Source: Streptomyces sp. XY006
GTDB lineage: Bacteria > Actinomycetota > Actinomycetes > Streptomycetales > Streptomycetaceae
Assembly (NCBI RefSeq): GCF_002237655.1
Contig: NZ_NOKT01000008.1
Location: 186,001-250,000 of the forward strand
DNA: 64,000 nucleotides
Reading direction: 5' to 3'
The translations under genes were made by a program, and so were the position numbers. Shown here in pieces: positions 21,977 to 30,416 of the stretch (position 1 is the stretch's first letter; every line of letters begins with the position of its first letter). The notes under the pieces were generated by a model that worked only from the letters and a program-made list of their open reading frames with translations, had not been told where the DNA came from and did no database searches.

Positions 21977-23284
21977 ATGGCAGACGCCGCGCAGCGGCTG
22001 CAGGGCCTCTTCGCACAGGTGCTGGACGCACCGCTTCCCGTGCGCATCCGCGCCTGGGACGGTTCGCAGGCGGGCCCGCCGGGCGCGCCGACCCTGGTCG
22101 TACGCAACCGCCGCGCCCTGCGCCGCCTGCTGTGGAAGCCCGGCGAACTGGGCCTGGCCCGCGCCTGGGTGGCGGGCGACCTGGACATCGAGGGCGACCT
22201 CTACACCACACTCGACCTGCTGTCCGGGCTGATCTGGGAGCGCGGCGAGGACGCCCGCACCCTCGCCCAGGCGCTGCGCGACCCCGAGGTCCGCGCCGCC
22301 GTCCGCGGGCTGGTCAGACTGGCCGGGTCCCCGCTGCCCCCCGCCCCGCCGCGCGAGGAGACCCGCGCCCCCCGCCGCCATCTGCACACCAAGCGCACCG
22401 ACAGACGCGCCATCAGCCACCACTACGACGTCGGCAACGACTTCTACGAGATCGTCCTCGGCCCGTCCATGGTGTACTCCTGCGCCTACTGGCCCGCCCC
22501 GGACGCCACCCTCGAACAGGCCCAGCACGACAAGCTCGAACTGGTCTGCCGCAAGCTGGACCTGAAACCCGGTCAGCGCCTGCTCGACGTCGGCTGCGGC
22601 TGGGGCTCGCTGGCCGTCCACGCCGCCCGCGAGCACGGGGTGAGCGTCGTCGGCGTCACGCTCTCCCAGGAGCAGGCCGCGTACGCCCGCAAGCGCGTCG
22701 CCGACGCGGGCCTGACCGACAAGGTCGAGATCCGCGTCCAGGACTACCGCGACGTCCGCGACGGACCGTACGACGCGATCTCCTCCATCGGCATGGCCGA
22801 GCACGTCGGCGCCGACCGCTACCTGGAGTACGCCGCCGACCTGTACGGCCTGCTCAAGCCCGGCGGACGGCTGCTGAACCACCAGATCGCCCGCCGCCCG
22901 CAGCGCGACGAGACGGCCTACCGCGTCGACGCGTTCATCGACTCCTACGTCTTCCCCGACGGCGAACTCCAGCCGCTCGGCAGCACCGTCACCCAGCTGG
23001 AGCGCGCCGGGTTCGAGGTGCGCGACGTCGAGTCGATCCGCGAGCACTACGCCCTCACGCTGCGCCGGTGGGTGTCCCGTCTGGAGGCCGACTGGACGCG
23101 CGCCGCCCAGCTCGCCGGCCCCGGCCGCGCCCGCGTCTGGCGCCTGTACATGGCCGCCTCCGCCCTGGCCTTCGAGCGCAACCGCATCGGCGTCAACCAG
23201 GTCCTGGCCGTCCGGACACCGGAGTCGGGCGCCTCCGGGATGCCGCTGCGGGCCCGCACCTGGGGTGCGCCAGGGCGCGACTGA
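21977..23284 (+). CDS. cfa: Cyclopropane-fatty-acyl-phospholipid synthase
   Basis: This SAM-dependent enzyme adds a methylene bridge to unsaturated acyl chains of membrane phospholipids. The 435-residue protein has an N-terminal lipid-binding region (LVVRNRRALRRLLWKPGELG, VAGDLDIEGDLY). The methyltransferase core follows: ISHHYDVGNDFYEIVLG, SMVYSCAYW, and the SAM-binding LLDVGCGWGSLAVHAA near residue 205, then IGMAEHVG. The conserved C-terminal FERNRIGVNQVLAV is present. The ATG at 21977 follows GGAGGTG; an upstream in-frame start lacks a ribosome-binding site. A shared terminator separates it from the convergent ABC permease. Confidence 0.94.
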   Translation: MADAAQRLQGLFAQVLDAPLPVRIRAWDGSQAGPPGAPTLVVRNRRALRRLLWKPGELGLARAWVAGDLDIEGDLYTTLDLLSGLIWERGEDARTLAQALRDPEVRAAVRGLVRLAGSPLPPAPPREETRAPRRHLHTKRTDRRAISHHYDVGNDFYEIVLGPSMVYSCAYWPAPDATLEQAQHDKLELVCRKLDLKPGQRLLDVGCGWGSLAVHAAREHGVSVVGVTLSQEQAAYARKRVADAGLTDKVEIRVQDYRDVRDGPYDAISSIGMAEHVGADRYLEYAADLYGLLKPGGRLLNHQIARRPQRDETAYRVDAFIDSYVFPDGELQPLGSTVTQLERAGFEVRDVESIREHYALTLRRWVSRLEADWTRAAQLAGPGRARVWRLYMAASALAFERNRIGVNQVLAVRTPESGASGMPLRARTWGAPGRD

Positions 23285-23318
23285 CCCGGACCCCACGGCA
23301 AGGGCCGGAACCGACGGC

Positions 23319-23354
23319 AAGGGCCGGCTCCCCGCAGCGGGGGAGCCGGCCCTT
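23319..23354. terminator. Bidirectional terminator between cfa and the ABC permease
   Basis: AAGGGCCGGCTCCCC at 23319-23333 pairs with its complement ending near 23353 around GCAGC. It lies between two convergent stop codons. Confidence 0.8.
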
Positions 23355-23376
23355 CGCGCGCCGCGGTGTGGCCCGG

Positions 23377-25911
23377 TCACTCGGCCTTGATCGCGTTCAG
23401 CATGTTCAGCCGGGCGGCGTTGCGGGCCGGCCACATCGCGGCCAGGACGCCCACCAGACCGGCCAGCACCAGGAAGATCCCGATCCGGTCCCAGGGCAGG
23501 ACCAGCGCGTAGCCCGGGATCTGGTCCGCGAAGGTCTCGCCGATGGCCCAGCCGAGGAACGCCCCGAGACCGATGCCGACCACCGCGCCGAACACCGAGA
23601 TGACCACGGCCTCCAGCCGGACCATCCGCTTCACCCGGCGCCGGTCCAGACCGATGGCGCGCAGCATGCCGATCTCCTGCTGCCGTTCGAAGACCGACAT
23701 CGCGAGGGTGTTGACCACGCCCAGCACCGCGATGATCAGGGCCATCGCCAGCAGCCCGTACATCACGTTCAGCAGGGTGTTGATGGCACCGCCGAACTCG
23801 TTGCGGATGTCCTGCTTGTCCATCACGGTGATCGCCGGGTTGTCGCCCAGGGCGTCGATGAGGACCTTCTCGTTCGCCCCGGTCTGCCCGCCGTCGATCT
23901 TCACGAAGATCTGCTGGATGGACGGCTTCGTCTCGTGCCGGTCCACGACCTTCCGGTCGATGAGGACGGGGGAGAGGAACTCGCTGTCCTTGAAGACGGC
24001 GCCGACCGTCAGCGTGGCCTTCTTGTCGTCGCCGAAGGTGACGGGGAGCCTGTCGCCGGTCTTCCAGCCCTTGCTCTTCGCCGTCTTCTCGGCGACCGCG
24101 ATCCGGCCCTCGGCGAGGGAGTCCGCGCTTCCGCTGACGACGTCGACGGTCAGGACCTTGTCGATGTCGCCCGGGGTGACGGCCGAGGCGGACACGAAGT
24201 CCCTGCCGTCGAGCTGGAAGTAGGCATCCTGCTGCGGCGAGACCGCGGACACACCCTCGGCCTTCTCCAGCGCCGTAAGCGCCGACGCGTCGAGGACACC
24301 GCCGTTGGCCATCGAGACCATGTAGTCGGCCTTGATGTTGTCCGTGGTCATCTTGTCGATGGCCGTGCCGACCGTGACGCCGAGCACCGACAGACCGGTC
24401 ACCAGCGTCAGCCCGATCGCCAGCGCCGAGGCGGTGGCTCCGGTGCGGCGCGGGTTGCGGACCGCGTTCTGGCCGGCGAGCTTGCCCGCCACCCCGAAGG
24501 GGCCGACGAGCAGCGGGCGGACGAGCGCGATCACGGGCCGGGACAGCAGCGGGATCAGGATGATCACGCCGATCAGCGCGAGGAACGCGCCCGCCCCGAT
24601 GTACATGCGGCCGTCGTCGCCGCCGGTCGAGGCACCCGCCACGATCCCCGCCGCGCCGAGGGCGGTGACGGCCGCGCCGACGGAGTTGCGCAGCACCAGC
24701 GACTTGGTGGTGGCCACCGCGTGGACGCTGTTCATGGCCGCCACCGGCGGGATCTTCGCGGCCCGGCGGCCGGGCAGCCAGGCGGCGAACACCGTGATCA
24801 GCACGCCCACCGCGAACGCCGCGATCACCGGCGTGGCCGACAGGACCAGCGGACCGTCCGGCATCTTCATGTCGAAGGCGGCCATGCCGGAGCGCAGTCC
24901 GACCGCCAGGCCGATGCCGAGGACGAAGCCGACGGCCGAGGCCACCAGCCCCACCAGCGCGGCCTCGGCCAGCACCGAGCGGGTGATCTGCCGGCGGGAG
25001 GCGCCGACGGCGCGCATCAGGGCGATCTCCTTGGTGCGCTGGGCGACCAGCATCGTGAACGTGTTGGAGATCAGGAAGATCCCGACGAACAGCGCGATGC
25101 CCGCGAAGCCGAGCAGGACCTGCTTGAGGTTGCCCATGCCCTGCTCGATCTGCTCGGCCTGCTCGTCGGCGAGCGCCCGGCCGGTCTGCGCCTCGGCGGT
25201 GTCCGGCAGCAGCGGCTTGACCGCGTTCAGGATCGCCGTGTCGTTCGCGCCGGGGGCGGCGGTGACGGTGGCGCTCTCGAAGTAGCCCGGCTTGAGGTAC
25301 TGCTGCTGGGCGACGGCGGTGTCGAAGAGCACGAGGCTGCCGCCGGCGTTGACGGCGCCGTCCTCGGTGGTGAACACACCGCTGAGGGTGTACTCCTTCA
25401 CCGGGCCGTTGGTCGCGACGCGCACCCGGTCGCCGACCCGGTACTCGCCCTTGGCCGCGGAGTCCTCGTCCAGGGCGATCTGGTCGTCCCGCACCGGGCC
25501 CGAGCCGTCGGTGAAGGTGTACGCGGGGTCCTTGCCGTCCTTGCCGGGGGCGAAGTTGGAGCCCTTGTTGGACCAGCCGACGCCGATCAGCTTGCCGTCG
25601 GGGTCGGCGACCCCGGCGAAGCCCTCGACGCGGCCGAAGACCCCGGCGACGCCGTCCACGGCGGACATCCGGTCGAGGTCCTTGCCGGTCAGGCCGGGCA
25701 CCTTCTCGGGGTCGTCCGCGTCGGCGTACAGGGTGACGGAGACGGCGACGTCGTCATAGCTCTTCGCCGACTGGTTGCGGAAGGCGTGGGAGAGGGTGTC
25801 GGCGAAGACCAGGGTGCCGGAGACGAAGGCGACGCCGAGCATCACGGCGAGCACGGTCATCAGCAACCGGGCCTTGTGCGCGAGTACGTTGCGCAAGGCG
25901 GTACGGAACAT
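23377..25911 (-). CDS. FtsX/MacB-type ABC transporter permease (second copy)
   Basis: The 844-residue protein has the same layout as the permease at 566-3145. The N-terminus (MFRTALRNVLAHKARLLMT) leads into a membrane helix and a large extracytoplasmic region. An FtsX core follows with QRTKEIALMRAVGASRRQI, then several helices and a second extracytoplasmic region. A C-terminal FtsX core has ERQQEIGMLRAIGLDRRRV and ends RLNMLNAIKAE. Compare NVLNAIATE in the first copy. It lies 37 nt downstream of its ATPase gene. It is an exporter or lipoprotein-extraction component of unknown substrate. The ribosome-binding site is poor, so translation may depend on the upstream gene. Confidence 0.93.
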   Translation of the reverse strand: MFRTALRNVLAHKARLLMTVLAVMLGVAFVSGTLVFADTLSHAFRNQSAKSYDDVAVSVTLYADADDPEKVPGLTGKDLDRMSAVDGVAGVFGRVEGFAGVADPDGKLIGVGWSNKGSNFAPGKDGKDPAYTFTDGSGPVRDDQIALDEDSAAKGEYRVGDRVRVATNGPVKEYTLSGVFTTEDGAVNAGGSLVLFDTAVAQQQYLKPGYFESATVTAAPGANDTAILNAVKPLLPDTAEAQTGRALADEQAEQIEQGMGNLKQVLLGFAGIALFVGIFLISNTFTMLVAQRTKEIALMRAVGASRRQITRSVLAEAALVGLVASAVGFVLGIGLAVGLRSGMAAFDMKMPDGPLVLSATPVIAAFAVGVLITVFAAWLPGRRAAKIPPVAAMNSVHAVATTKSLVLRNSVGAAVTALGAAGIVAGASTGGDDGRMYIGAGAFLALIGVIILIPLLSRPVIALVRPLLVGPFGVAGKLAGQNAVRNPRRTGATASALAIGLTLVTGLSVLGVTVGTAIDKMTTDNIKADYMVSMANGGVLDASALTALEKAEGVSAVSPQQDAYFQLDGRDFVSASAVTPGDIDKVLTVDVVSGSADSLAEGRIAVAEKTAKSKGWKTGDRLPVTFGDDKKATLTVGAVFKDSEFLSPVLIDRKVVDRHETKPSIQQIFVKIDGGQTGANEKVLIDALGDNPAITVMDKQDIRNEFGGAINTLLNVMYGLLAMALIIAVLGVVNTLAMSVFERQQEIGMLRAIGLDRRRVKRMVRLEAVVISVFGAVVGIGLGAFLGWAIGETFADQIPGYALVLPWDRIGIFLVLAGLVGVLAAMWPARNAARLNMLNAIKAE

Positions 25912-25948
25912 GGTGGCGGTTCTCAGTCCTGTCGGTCCTGGCGGGGGA

Positions 25949-26719
25949 TCAGCTCGTGCGGCCCTTGGCGTCGAACTCCTTCATGCGGTCCAGGACCGAG
26001 TCGGCCGTGGGCTGGTGCATCTCGTCGACGATCCGGCCGTCCGCCAGGAAGACCACCCGGTCCGCGTAGGCCGCGGCCACCGGGTCGTGGGTCACCATGA
26101 CCACCGTCTGGCCCATCTCCCGCACGGAGTTGCGCAGGAAGCCCAGCACCTCGGCGCCGGAGCGGGAGTCGAGGTTGCCGGTGGGCTCGTCCCCGAAGAT
26201 GATCTCGGGCCGGGAGGCCAGCGCCCGGGCCACGGCGACGCGCTGCTGCTGGCCGCCGGAGAGCTGGGCGGGGCGGTGGCTCAGCCGGTCGGCGAGCCCG
26301 ACCATGCGGATCACCGAGTCGACCCACTGCTTGTCCGGCTTGCGGCCCGCGATGTCCATCGGGAGGGTGATGTTCTCCAGGGCCGTCAGCGTCGGCAGCA
26401 GGTTGAAGGCCTGGAAGATGAAGCCGATCTTGTCGCGGCGCAGCTTGGTCAGCTGCTTGTCCTTCAGGGAGCCGAGCTCCGTGTCGCCGATGCGCACCGA
26501 CCCGGAGGAGAAGGTGTCGAGACCGGCCACGCAGTGCATCAGGGTGGACTTGCCGGAGCCGGAGGGGCCCATGATCGCGGTGAACTCGGCCTGCCGGAAG
26601 TCGACGGAGACCCGGTCCAGGGCGACCACCTGGGTCTCACCCTGTCCGTAGATCTTCGACAGATCCGTGGCGCGCGCGGCCACGGTGGTGGCCCGGTCGG
26701 CGAGGGATGCGGTGGTCAC
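25949..26719 (-). CDS. ABC transporter ATP-binding protein (second copy)
   Basis: The 256-residue ATPase has Walker A GPSGSGKST, Q-loop FIFQAFNLL, signature LSGGQQQRVAVARAL, Walker B IIFGDEPTGNLD and H-loop MVTHD. It belongs to the LolD/MacB group (YGQGETQVVALDRVSVDF). The start is GTG 26719 with AGGAG ten bases upstream. It precedes its permease in a two-gene operon. From the KDKxLTxLRRDxIGFIF segment to the C-terminal GRTS it is nearly the same as the ATPase at the left edge, which points to duplication of the whole ATPase-permease unit. Confidence 0.95.
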   Translation of the reverse strand: MTTASLADRATTVAARATDLSKIYGQGETQVVALDRVSVDFRQAEFTAIMGPSGSGKSTLMHCVAGLDTFSSGSVRIGDTELGSLKDKQLTKLRRDKIGFIFQAFNLLPTLTALENITLPMDIAGRKPDKQWVDSVIRMVGLADRLSHRPAQLSGGQQQRVAVARALASRPEIIFGDEPTGNLDSRSGAEVLGFLRNSVREMGQTVVMVTHDPVAAAYADRVVFLADGRIVDEMHQPTADSVLDRMKEFDAKGRTS

Positions 26720-27157
26720 GGGATGGGACTCCTGTCGGACGGCGGTGTGCTGGAAGGACGTGTTCCATCGTCCGGGTCCCGTGCCGCCGTGTAGTCACCC
26801 GTAGTTCCGGTTCTCGGGGCCGACTCCGGTCTGACGGAGCGGCGCGGTGTCATACCTGGGAATGACGCACGCCCCCGAGGGGCGCCGCTGTCGGGAACCG
26901 ATGGCATCGGGTGTCGGGAACCGACCGGTCCGGGTGTCGAGAACAGGTGGAGTGCCCTTGTTCGGGCGGTGAAATTCCGTCATTCCGCATACGCCGCTGA
27001 CCGGTGCGCGGAAGGCTATTGGCAAGTGCGGATGGCGCGTTCCGTGTGCTGATGCACCCTCAGACGTCAATAAAATAAGACAACATCGGTCCGCCCGTCC
27101 GCTGTTCGGGGGATGCGTCCCGATAGTCTCGGAACCTCGATGCGGAGCCCATGGCCT
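26720..27157. promoter_or_regulatory. Divergent control region between the ABC operon and bldA
   Basis: No gene is supported in this 438-bp stretch. The right half is AT-rich by local standards (AATAAAATAAG near 27069). TAGTCT at 27124-27129, about 28 nt before the mature tRNA, is the best -10 candidate for bldA; a clear -35 is not visible. The ABC operon promoter should lie in the left half, which I could not define. Confidence 0.4.
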
Positions 27158-27241
27158 GCCCGGATGGTGGAATGCAGACACGGCGAGCTTAAACCTCGCT
27201 GCCCCTTCGCGGGCGTGCCGGTTCGAGTCCGGCTCCGGGCA
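27158..27241 (+). tRNA. bldA: tRNA-Leu(UAA), bldA
   Basis: This class II tRNA has acceptor arms GCCCGGA (27158-27164) and TCCGGGC (27234-27240) with discriminator A27241. The anticodon stem GCGAG/CTCGC encloses the loop CTTAAAC, placing the anticodon TAA at 27190-27192. The long variable arm GCCCCTTCGCGGGC is typical of tRNA-Leu. It reads UUA, the rarest codon in Streptomyces, and is the translational switch bldA that controls aerial growth and antibiotic production. The CCA end is not encoded (ACCT follows). In S. coelicolor bldA sits at this position next to pobA, from memory. Confidence 0.96.
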
Positions 27242-27287
27242 CCTTCCGACCCCTGCATGCTTCATTGAAGTGTTCACCGCATGCCCG

Positions 27288-27316
27288 TTGACAGCGGTCG
27301 CATGCCGTCGGAAACT
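27288..27316 (+). promoter_or_regulatory. Candidate pobA promoter
   Basis: TTGACA at 27288-27293 and GAAACT at 27311-27316 are spaced by 17 bp. The operator-like palindrome begins 11 bp after the -10, where a bound repressor would block initiation. Confidence 0.5.
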
Positions 27317-27327
27317 CACACCGGAAA

Positions 27328-27349
27328 GTAGTGAAATATTTTTCACTAC
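27328..27349. promoter_or_regulatory. Perfect 22-bp palindrome, candidate pobA operator
   Basis: GTAGTGAAA and TTTCACTAC are exact inverted copies separated by TATT. The site is 64 bp before the pobA start and just downstream of the candidate promoter. S. coelicolor pobA is repressed by the IclR-type regulator PobR, which makes this a likely binding site; that protein is not encoded in the window. Confidence 0.65.
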
Positions 27350-27412
27350 GCGAACAGGTGACCACGCGACCACGCGAGCCGGGCCCCGCGGACCCGAGAG
27401 AGAAGGCGCCCG

Positions 27413-28594
27413 ATGCGCACCACCGTCGGCATCATCGGAGCCGGGCCCGCCGGACTCCTCCTCGCGCGGCTGCTCCACAACGCCGGCATCGACGCGGTCG
27501 TCCTGGAGAGCCACGACCGCGCCTACGTCGAACGGCGGCAGCGCGCCGGGATCCTGGAGCAGGGCACGGTCGACGTGCTGCGCGCGGCCGGCGCCGGCCG
27601 CCGCATGGACCGCGAGGGACTGCGCCACGACGGCATCGAACTCCGCTTCGACCGCAGGCGCCACCGGGTCGACTTCCCCGGCCTCACCGGCGGCCGGTCC
27701 GTGATGGTCTACGCCCAGACCGAGGTCTGCAAGGACCTCATCGCCCTCCAGCTGGCGGAGGGCGGCCCGCTGCTGTTCGAGGCGGAGGCGCTCGCCGTCG
27801 AGGACGCGGACACGCACGCCCCGCGCGTCCGCTTCCGGCACCAGGGCCGCGAGGACGTCCTGGAGTGCTCCTGGGTCGTCGGCTGCGACGGCTTCCGGGG
27901 CGTCTCCCGCCGGGCGATCCCGGCCGGACTCGGCCAGGTCTTCGAACGGATGTACCCCTTCGGCTGGCTCGGCATCCTCGCCGACGTGGCGCCCTCGCAC
28001 GACGAGCTGGTCTACGCCCGCCACGACCGCGGCTTCGCCCTGCTGTCCATGCGCTCGCCGTCCGTCTCCCGCCTCTACCTCCAGGTGCCCGACGGCACCG
28101 ACGCGGGGGCCTGGGGCGACGAGGAGATCTGGGACGAGCTGGAGCGCCGTTTCGAGACCGCCGACGACTGGCGCCTGGAGCGCGGCCCGATCACCCAGAA
28201 GTCGGTCACCCCCATGCGCTCCTTCGTCCACGAGCCCATGCGCCACGGCCGCCTCTTCCTCGCCGGCGACGCCGCGCACATCGTCCCGCCGACCGGGGCG
28301 AAGGGGCTGAATCTCGCCGTCGGCGACGTCGTCACCTTCGCCCGGGCCCTCGTCCACCTGGAGCAGACCGGCTCACCCGAGCTGCTCGACTCCTACTCCG
28401 AGACCTGCCTGCGCCGGATCTGGCAGGCCGAGCGGTTCTCCTACGACATGACGACCCTGCTGCACCGGCTCCCCGGGGCCACGCCGTTCGAGGACCGGCT
28501 GCAGCTGGCCCGGCTGGAGCGGATCACCGGCTCGCGCGCCGCCGCGACGGACCTCGCGGAGGCCTACACGGGCTTCCCGCTGGACCGCGGATGA
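27413..28594 (+). CDS. pobA: 4-Hydroxybenzoate 3-monooxygenase
   Basis: PobA hydroxylates 4-hydroxybenzoate to protocatechuate using FAD and NAD(P)H, feeding the beta-ketoadipate pathway. The 393-residue product has the family length. It shows the FAD dinucleotide motif VGIIGAGPAGLLLARLL, the ARAGILEQGTVDVL-type segment (QRAGILEQGTVDVLRAAG), the DG motif WVVGCDGFRGVSR, and the GD motif LAGDAAHIVPPTGAKGLNLAVGD. The ATG follows GAGAGAAGG. It stands alone, separated from bldA by 171 bp holding a promoter and a palindromic operator. No TTA codon was seen, so it does not appear to depend on the neighbouring tRNA. Confidence 0.94.
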   Translation: MRTTVGIIGAGPAGLLLARLLHNAGIDAVVLESHDRAYVERRQRAGILEQGTVDVLRAAGAGRRMDREGLRHDGIELRFDRRRHRVDFPGLTGGRSVMVYAQTEVCKDLIALQLAEGGPLLFEAEALAVEDADTHAPRVRFRHQGREDVLECSWVVGCDGFRGVSRRAIPAGLGQVFERMYPFGWLGILADVAPSHDELVYARHDRGFALLSMRSPSVSRLYLQVPDGTDAGAWGDEEIWDELERRFETADDWRLERGPITQKSVTPMRSFVHEPMRHGRLFLAGDAAHIVPPTGAKGLNLAVGDVVTFARALVHLEQTGSPELLDSYSETCLRRIWQAERFSYDMTTLLHRLPGATPFEDRLQLARLERITGSRAAATDLAEAYTGFPLDRG

Positions 28595-28713
28595 ATGAGC
28601 CCCTCCGGTGAGGGGAATCACGAAGCGGCGTAGCGTGTTGCGCTGCACGACGAGGGAAAGATCCTCCCCAAGCAGTAGGGTCATTCCTTTGCCTACCTAT
28701 TACTCTTGAGCCA

Positions 28714-28730
28714 AGGCCACGCAGTGTGGC
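28714..28730 (+). other. Leader hairpin before the BAX-inhibitor gene
   Basis: GGCCAC and GTGGCC are complementary around a 5-nt loop, immediately upstream of the GGAGGAG ribosome-binding site. It could influence initiation; no ligand motif is recognisable. Confidence 0.35.
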
Positions 28731-28744
28731 CATGGAGGAGTGAA

Positions 28745-29656
28745 ATGAGGAGCAGAAACCCGGTCTTCTCGCGACGGGGGTTCAGCCGCGACAACGGCTA
28801 CGCGGGCTTCAACACCGCGCCGCAGGCCGGGGGTCCCGCTGTCGCCACGCAGGGCAACCCGTACGCGCAGCAGCCGACGGGCAACCCGTACGCGCAGAAC
28901 CCGTACGCGCAGAACCCTTACGCCCAGCAGGACCAGCAGTTCGGAGCGCCGCCGCAGGCCCCGGCCACCACCGGCCGGATGACCATCGACGACGTCGTCC
29001 TGCGCACGGCGAGCACGCTCGGTGTACTCATCCTCACCGCGGCGCTCTCCTGGGCCCTCCTGCCCATCGACGACGCCAACATCAGCCGGAGCTACGGCAT
29101 CGGTATCGGCGCCGCGCTGATCGGCATGGTCCTGGCGTTCGTCCAGTCCTTCAAGCGCAAGGCCTCGCCCGCGCTGATCCTGACGTACGCCGCGTTCGAG
29201 GGTGTCTTCCTCGGCGTGGTGTCCAACATCGTCGACAACCGCATCGCCGACGGTGCGGCCATGCAGGCCGTGATCGGCACCATGGCAGTCTTCGCCGGTG
29301 TGCTGATCGCCTACAAGGCCGGCTGGATCCGCGTCAACCGCCGCTTCTACGGCTTCGTGATGGCGGCCGCGCTCGGCTTCATCCTGCTGATGACCGTGAA
29401 CCTGCTGTTCGCGGTGTTCGGCGGCGGTGACGGCCTCGGCTTCCGCAGCGGTGCCCTCGGTGTCGTCTTCGGCATCGTCGGCATCATCCTCGGCGCCTGC
29501 TTCCTCGCCCTGGACTTCAAGCAGGTCGAGGACGGCATCGCCTACGGTGCCCCGCGCGAGGAGGCCTGGTTCGCGGCCTTCGGTCTGACGCTGACGCTGG
29601 TCTGGATCTACCTGGAGTTCCTGAGGCTCATCTCGATCCTCAACAGCAACGACTAG
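28745..29656 (+). CDS. BAX inhibitor-1/YccA family membrane protein
   Basis: The 303-residue protein begins with a cytoplasmic segment of about 75 residues carrying four NPYAQ repeats. Seven hydrophobic helices follow between about 85 and 300. The family signature at the end is present (KQVEDGIAYGAPREEAWFAA, then YLEFLRLISIL). The BAX inhibitor-1/YetJ group includes calcium-leak channels in bacteria; the acidic pair in the last helices is the pH-sensing feature known there. The ATG at 28745 is preceded by GGAGGAG. The promoter region contains CTATTACTC. A terminator shared with the convergent DUF4287 gene follows. Confidence 0.92.
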   Translation: MRSRNPVFSRRGFSRDNGYAGFNTAPQAGGPAVATQGNPYAQQPTGNPYAQNPYAQNPYAQQDQQFGAPPQAPATTGRMTIDDVVLRTASTLGVLILTAALSWALLPIDDANISRSYGIGIGAALIGMVLAFVQSFKRKASPALILTYAAFEGVFLGVVSNIVDNRIADGAAMQAVIGTMAVFAGVLIAYKAGWIRVNRRFYGFVMAAALGFILLMTVNLLFAVFGGGDGLGFRSGALGVVFGIVGIILGACFLALDFKQVEDGIAYGAPREEAWFAAFGLTLTLVWIYLEFLRLISILNSND

Positions 29657-29674
29657 TCCCCGGCTGTCGTGCGC

Positions 29675-29704
29675 GAAGGGCCCCGGCTCCGGCCGGGGCC
29701 CTTC
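29675..29704. terminator. Bidirectional terminator
   Basis: GAAGGGCCCCGG (29675-29686) pairs with CCGGGGCCCTTC (29693-29704) around six bases, between the convergent BAX-inhibitor and DUF4287 genes. Confidence 0.8.
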
Positions 29705-29738
29705 GTCGTCCAGGCGTACGGCCTGAAGCGGTGCGCGC

Positions 29739-29969
29739 CTAGAGCAGTTTGCGCGCGGCCCTCCTCAGGTCGTACTCGTGGATGATCGCCTTGGCGTGGC
29801 CGTACGCCAGATTGTGTTCGTGCCGGAGCCAGCTGACCTTTTCCTCGAAGCGGAAGAGTGCCGGGCCTTCTTCGACGGTGCGCAACCAGTCGGAGATCTC
29901 ACGACCGGTGCAGTGGGGGATGCGGGCGAGCATGTTGCGGTGGGTCTCTTCGGAGAAGACTTGGGACAT
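29739..29969 (-). CDS. DUF4287-like small protein
   Basis: The 76-residue product (MSQVFSEETHRNMLARIPHC, then FEEKVSWLRHEHNLAYGHAKAIIHEY) matches the pattern of DUF4287, small proteins of unknown function common in actinobacteria. The WL-x-H and GHAKAIIHEY elements are the recognisable parts. The start is clear: GGAGG lies six bases before the ATG. It is a single-gene unit. Confidence 0.85.
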   Translation of the reverse strand: MSQVFSEETHRNMLARIPHCTGREISDWLRTVEEGPALFRFEEKVSWLRHEHNLAYGHAKAIIHEYDLRRAARKLL

Positions 29970-30033
29970 CGGCGCCTCCGGACGCTGGGATGTAAGCCGG
30001 TCCTTCAGGTCACCGTGCCTGAGTGTTCGCCCG

Positions 30034-30064
30034 TTGGCAACAGTCCCGGTGCGACGCGTACCCT
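30034..30064 (+). promoter_or_regulatory. Promoter of a leaderless transcript
   Basis: TTGGCA at 30034-30039 and TACCCT at 30059-30064 are 19 bp apart. The -10 lies 6 nt before GTG 30071, and no ribosome-binding site is present, so the mRNA probably begins at the start codon. Confidence 0.55.
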
Positions 30065-30070
30065 CGCGGC

Positions 30071-30376
30071 GTGGTTGATACGACGCCTCTGACCCGTGCG
30101 GTGGATCACTTCGCCGATCGATTGAGGGCCGCGCCCCAGAGCCGGCTGCAGCGGGGTGCTGCGGCCGAGGCTCTCGGGCTGGCCCGGGAACTGGCCCGCA
30201 GGGCGCAGGTGCTGGAGGGCAGGGAGCCTCGGGAGATGCCGGACGCGGGGATGTTCGCGGCTGCAGATCAGATCATGGTCGCCGCGCACGATCTGGCCGT
30301 GGTGGCGCCCGGCGACGACGAGGTCGACGAGGCCGTGCGGTTGGTGGAGGAGGCGCAGAAGCGGGCGGGTGTGTAA
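30071..30376 (+). CDS. Small helical protein of unknown function
   Basis: The 101-residue product (VVDTTPLTRAVDHFADRLRA) is predicted to be all-helical, with two amphipathic pairs and an acidic end (GDDEVDEAVRLVEEAQKRAG). I do not recognise the family. The GTG start is supported by the leaderless promoter geometry rather than by a ribosome-binding site. A small hairpin, CGCCCC-TGA-GGGGCG near 30387-30401, separates it from the convergent gene. Confidence 0.7.
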   Translation: MVDTTPLTRAVDHFADRLRAAPQSRLQRGAAAEALGLARELARRAQVLEGREPREMPDAGMFAAADQIMVAAHDLAVVAPGDDEVDEAVRLVEEAQKRAGV

Positions 30377-30416
30377 CCCGCTGCGTCGCCCCTGAGGGGG
30401 CGCTCCGGGCGCTCCG

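Noticed and set aside
21571..26100. A 1509-residue open frame on the plus strand across cfa, the terminator and the ABC operon
   Set aside because: It overlaps well-supported genes in other frames and strands, has Arg/Pro/Gly-rich low-complexity sequence and no domain. It is an effect of high GC content.
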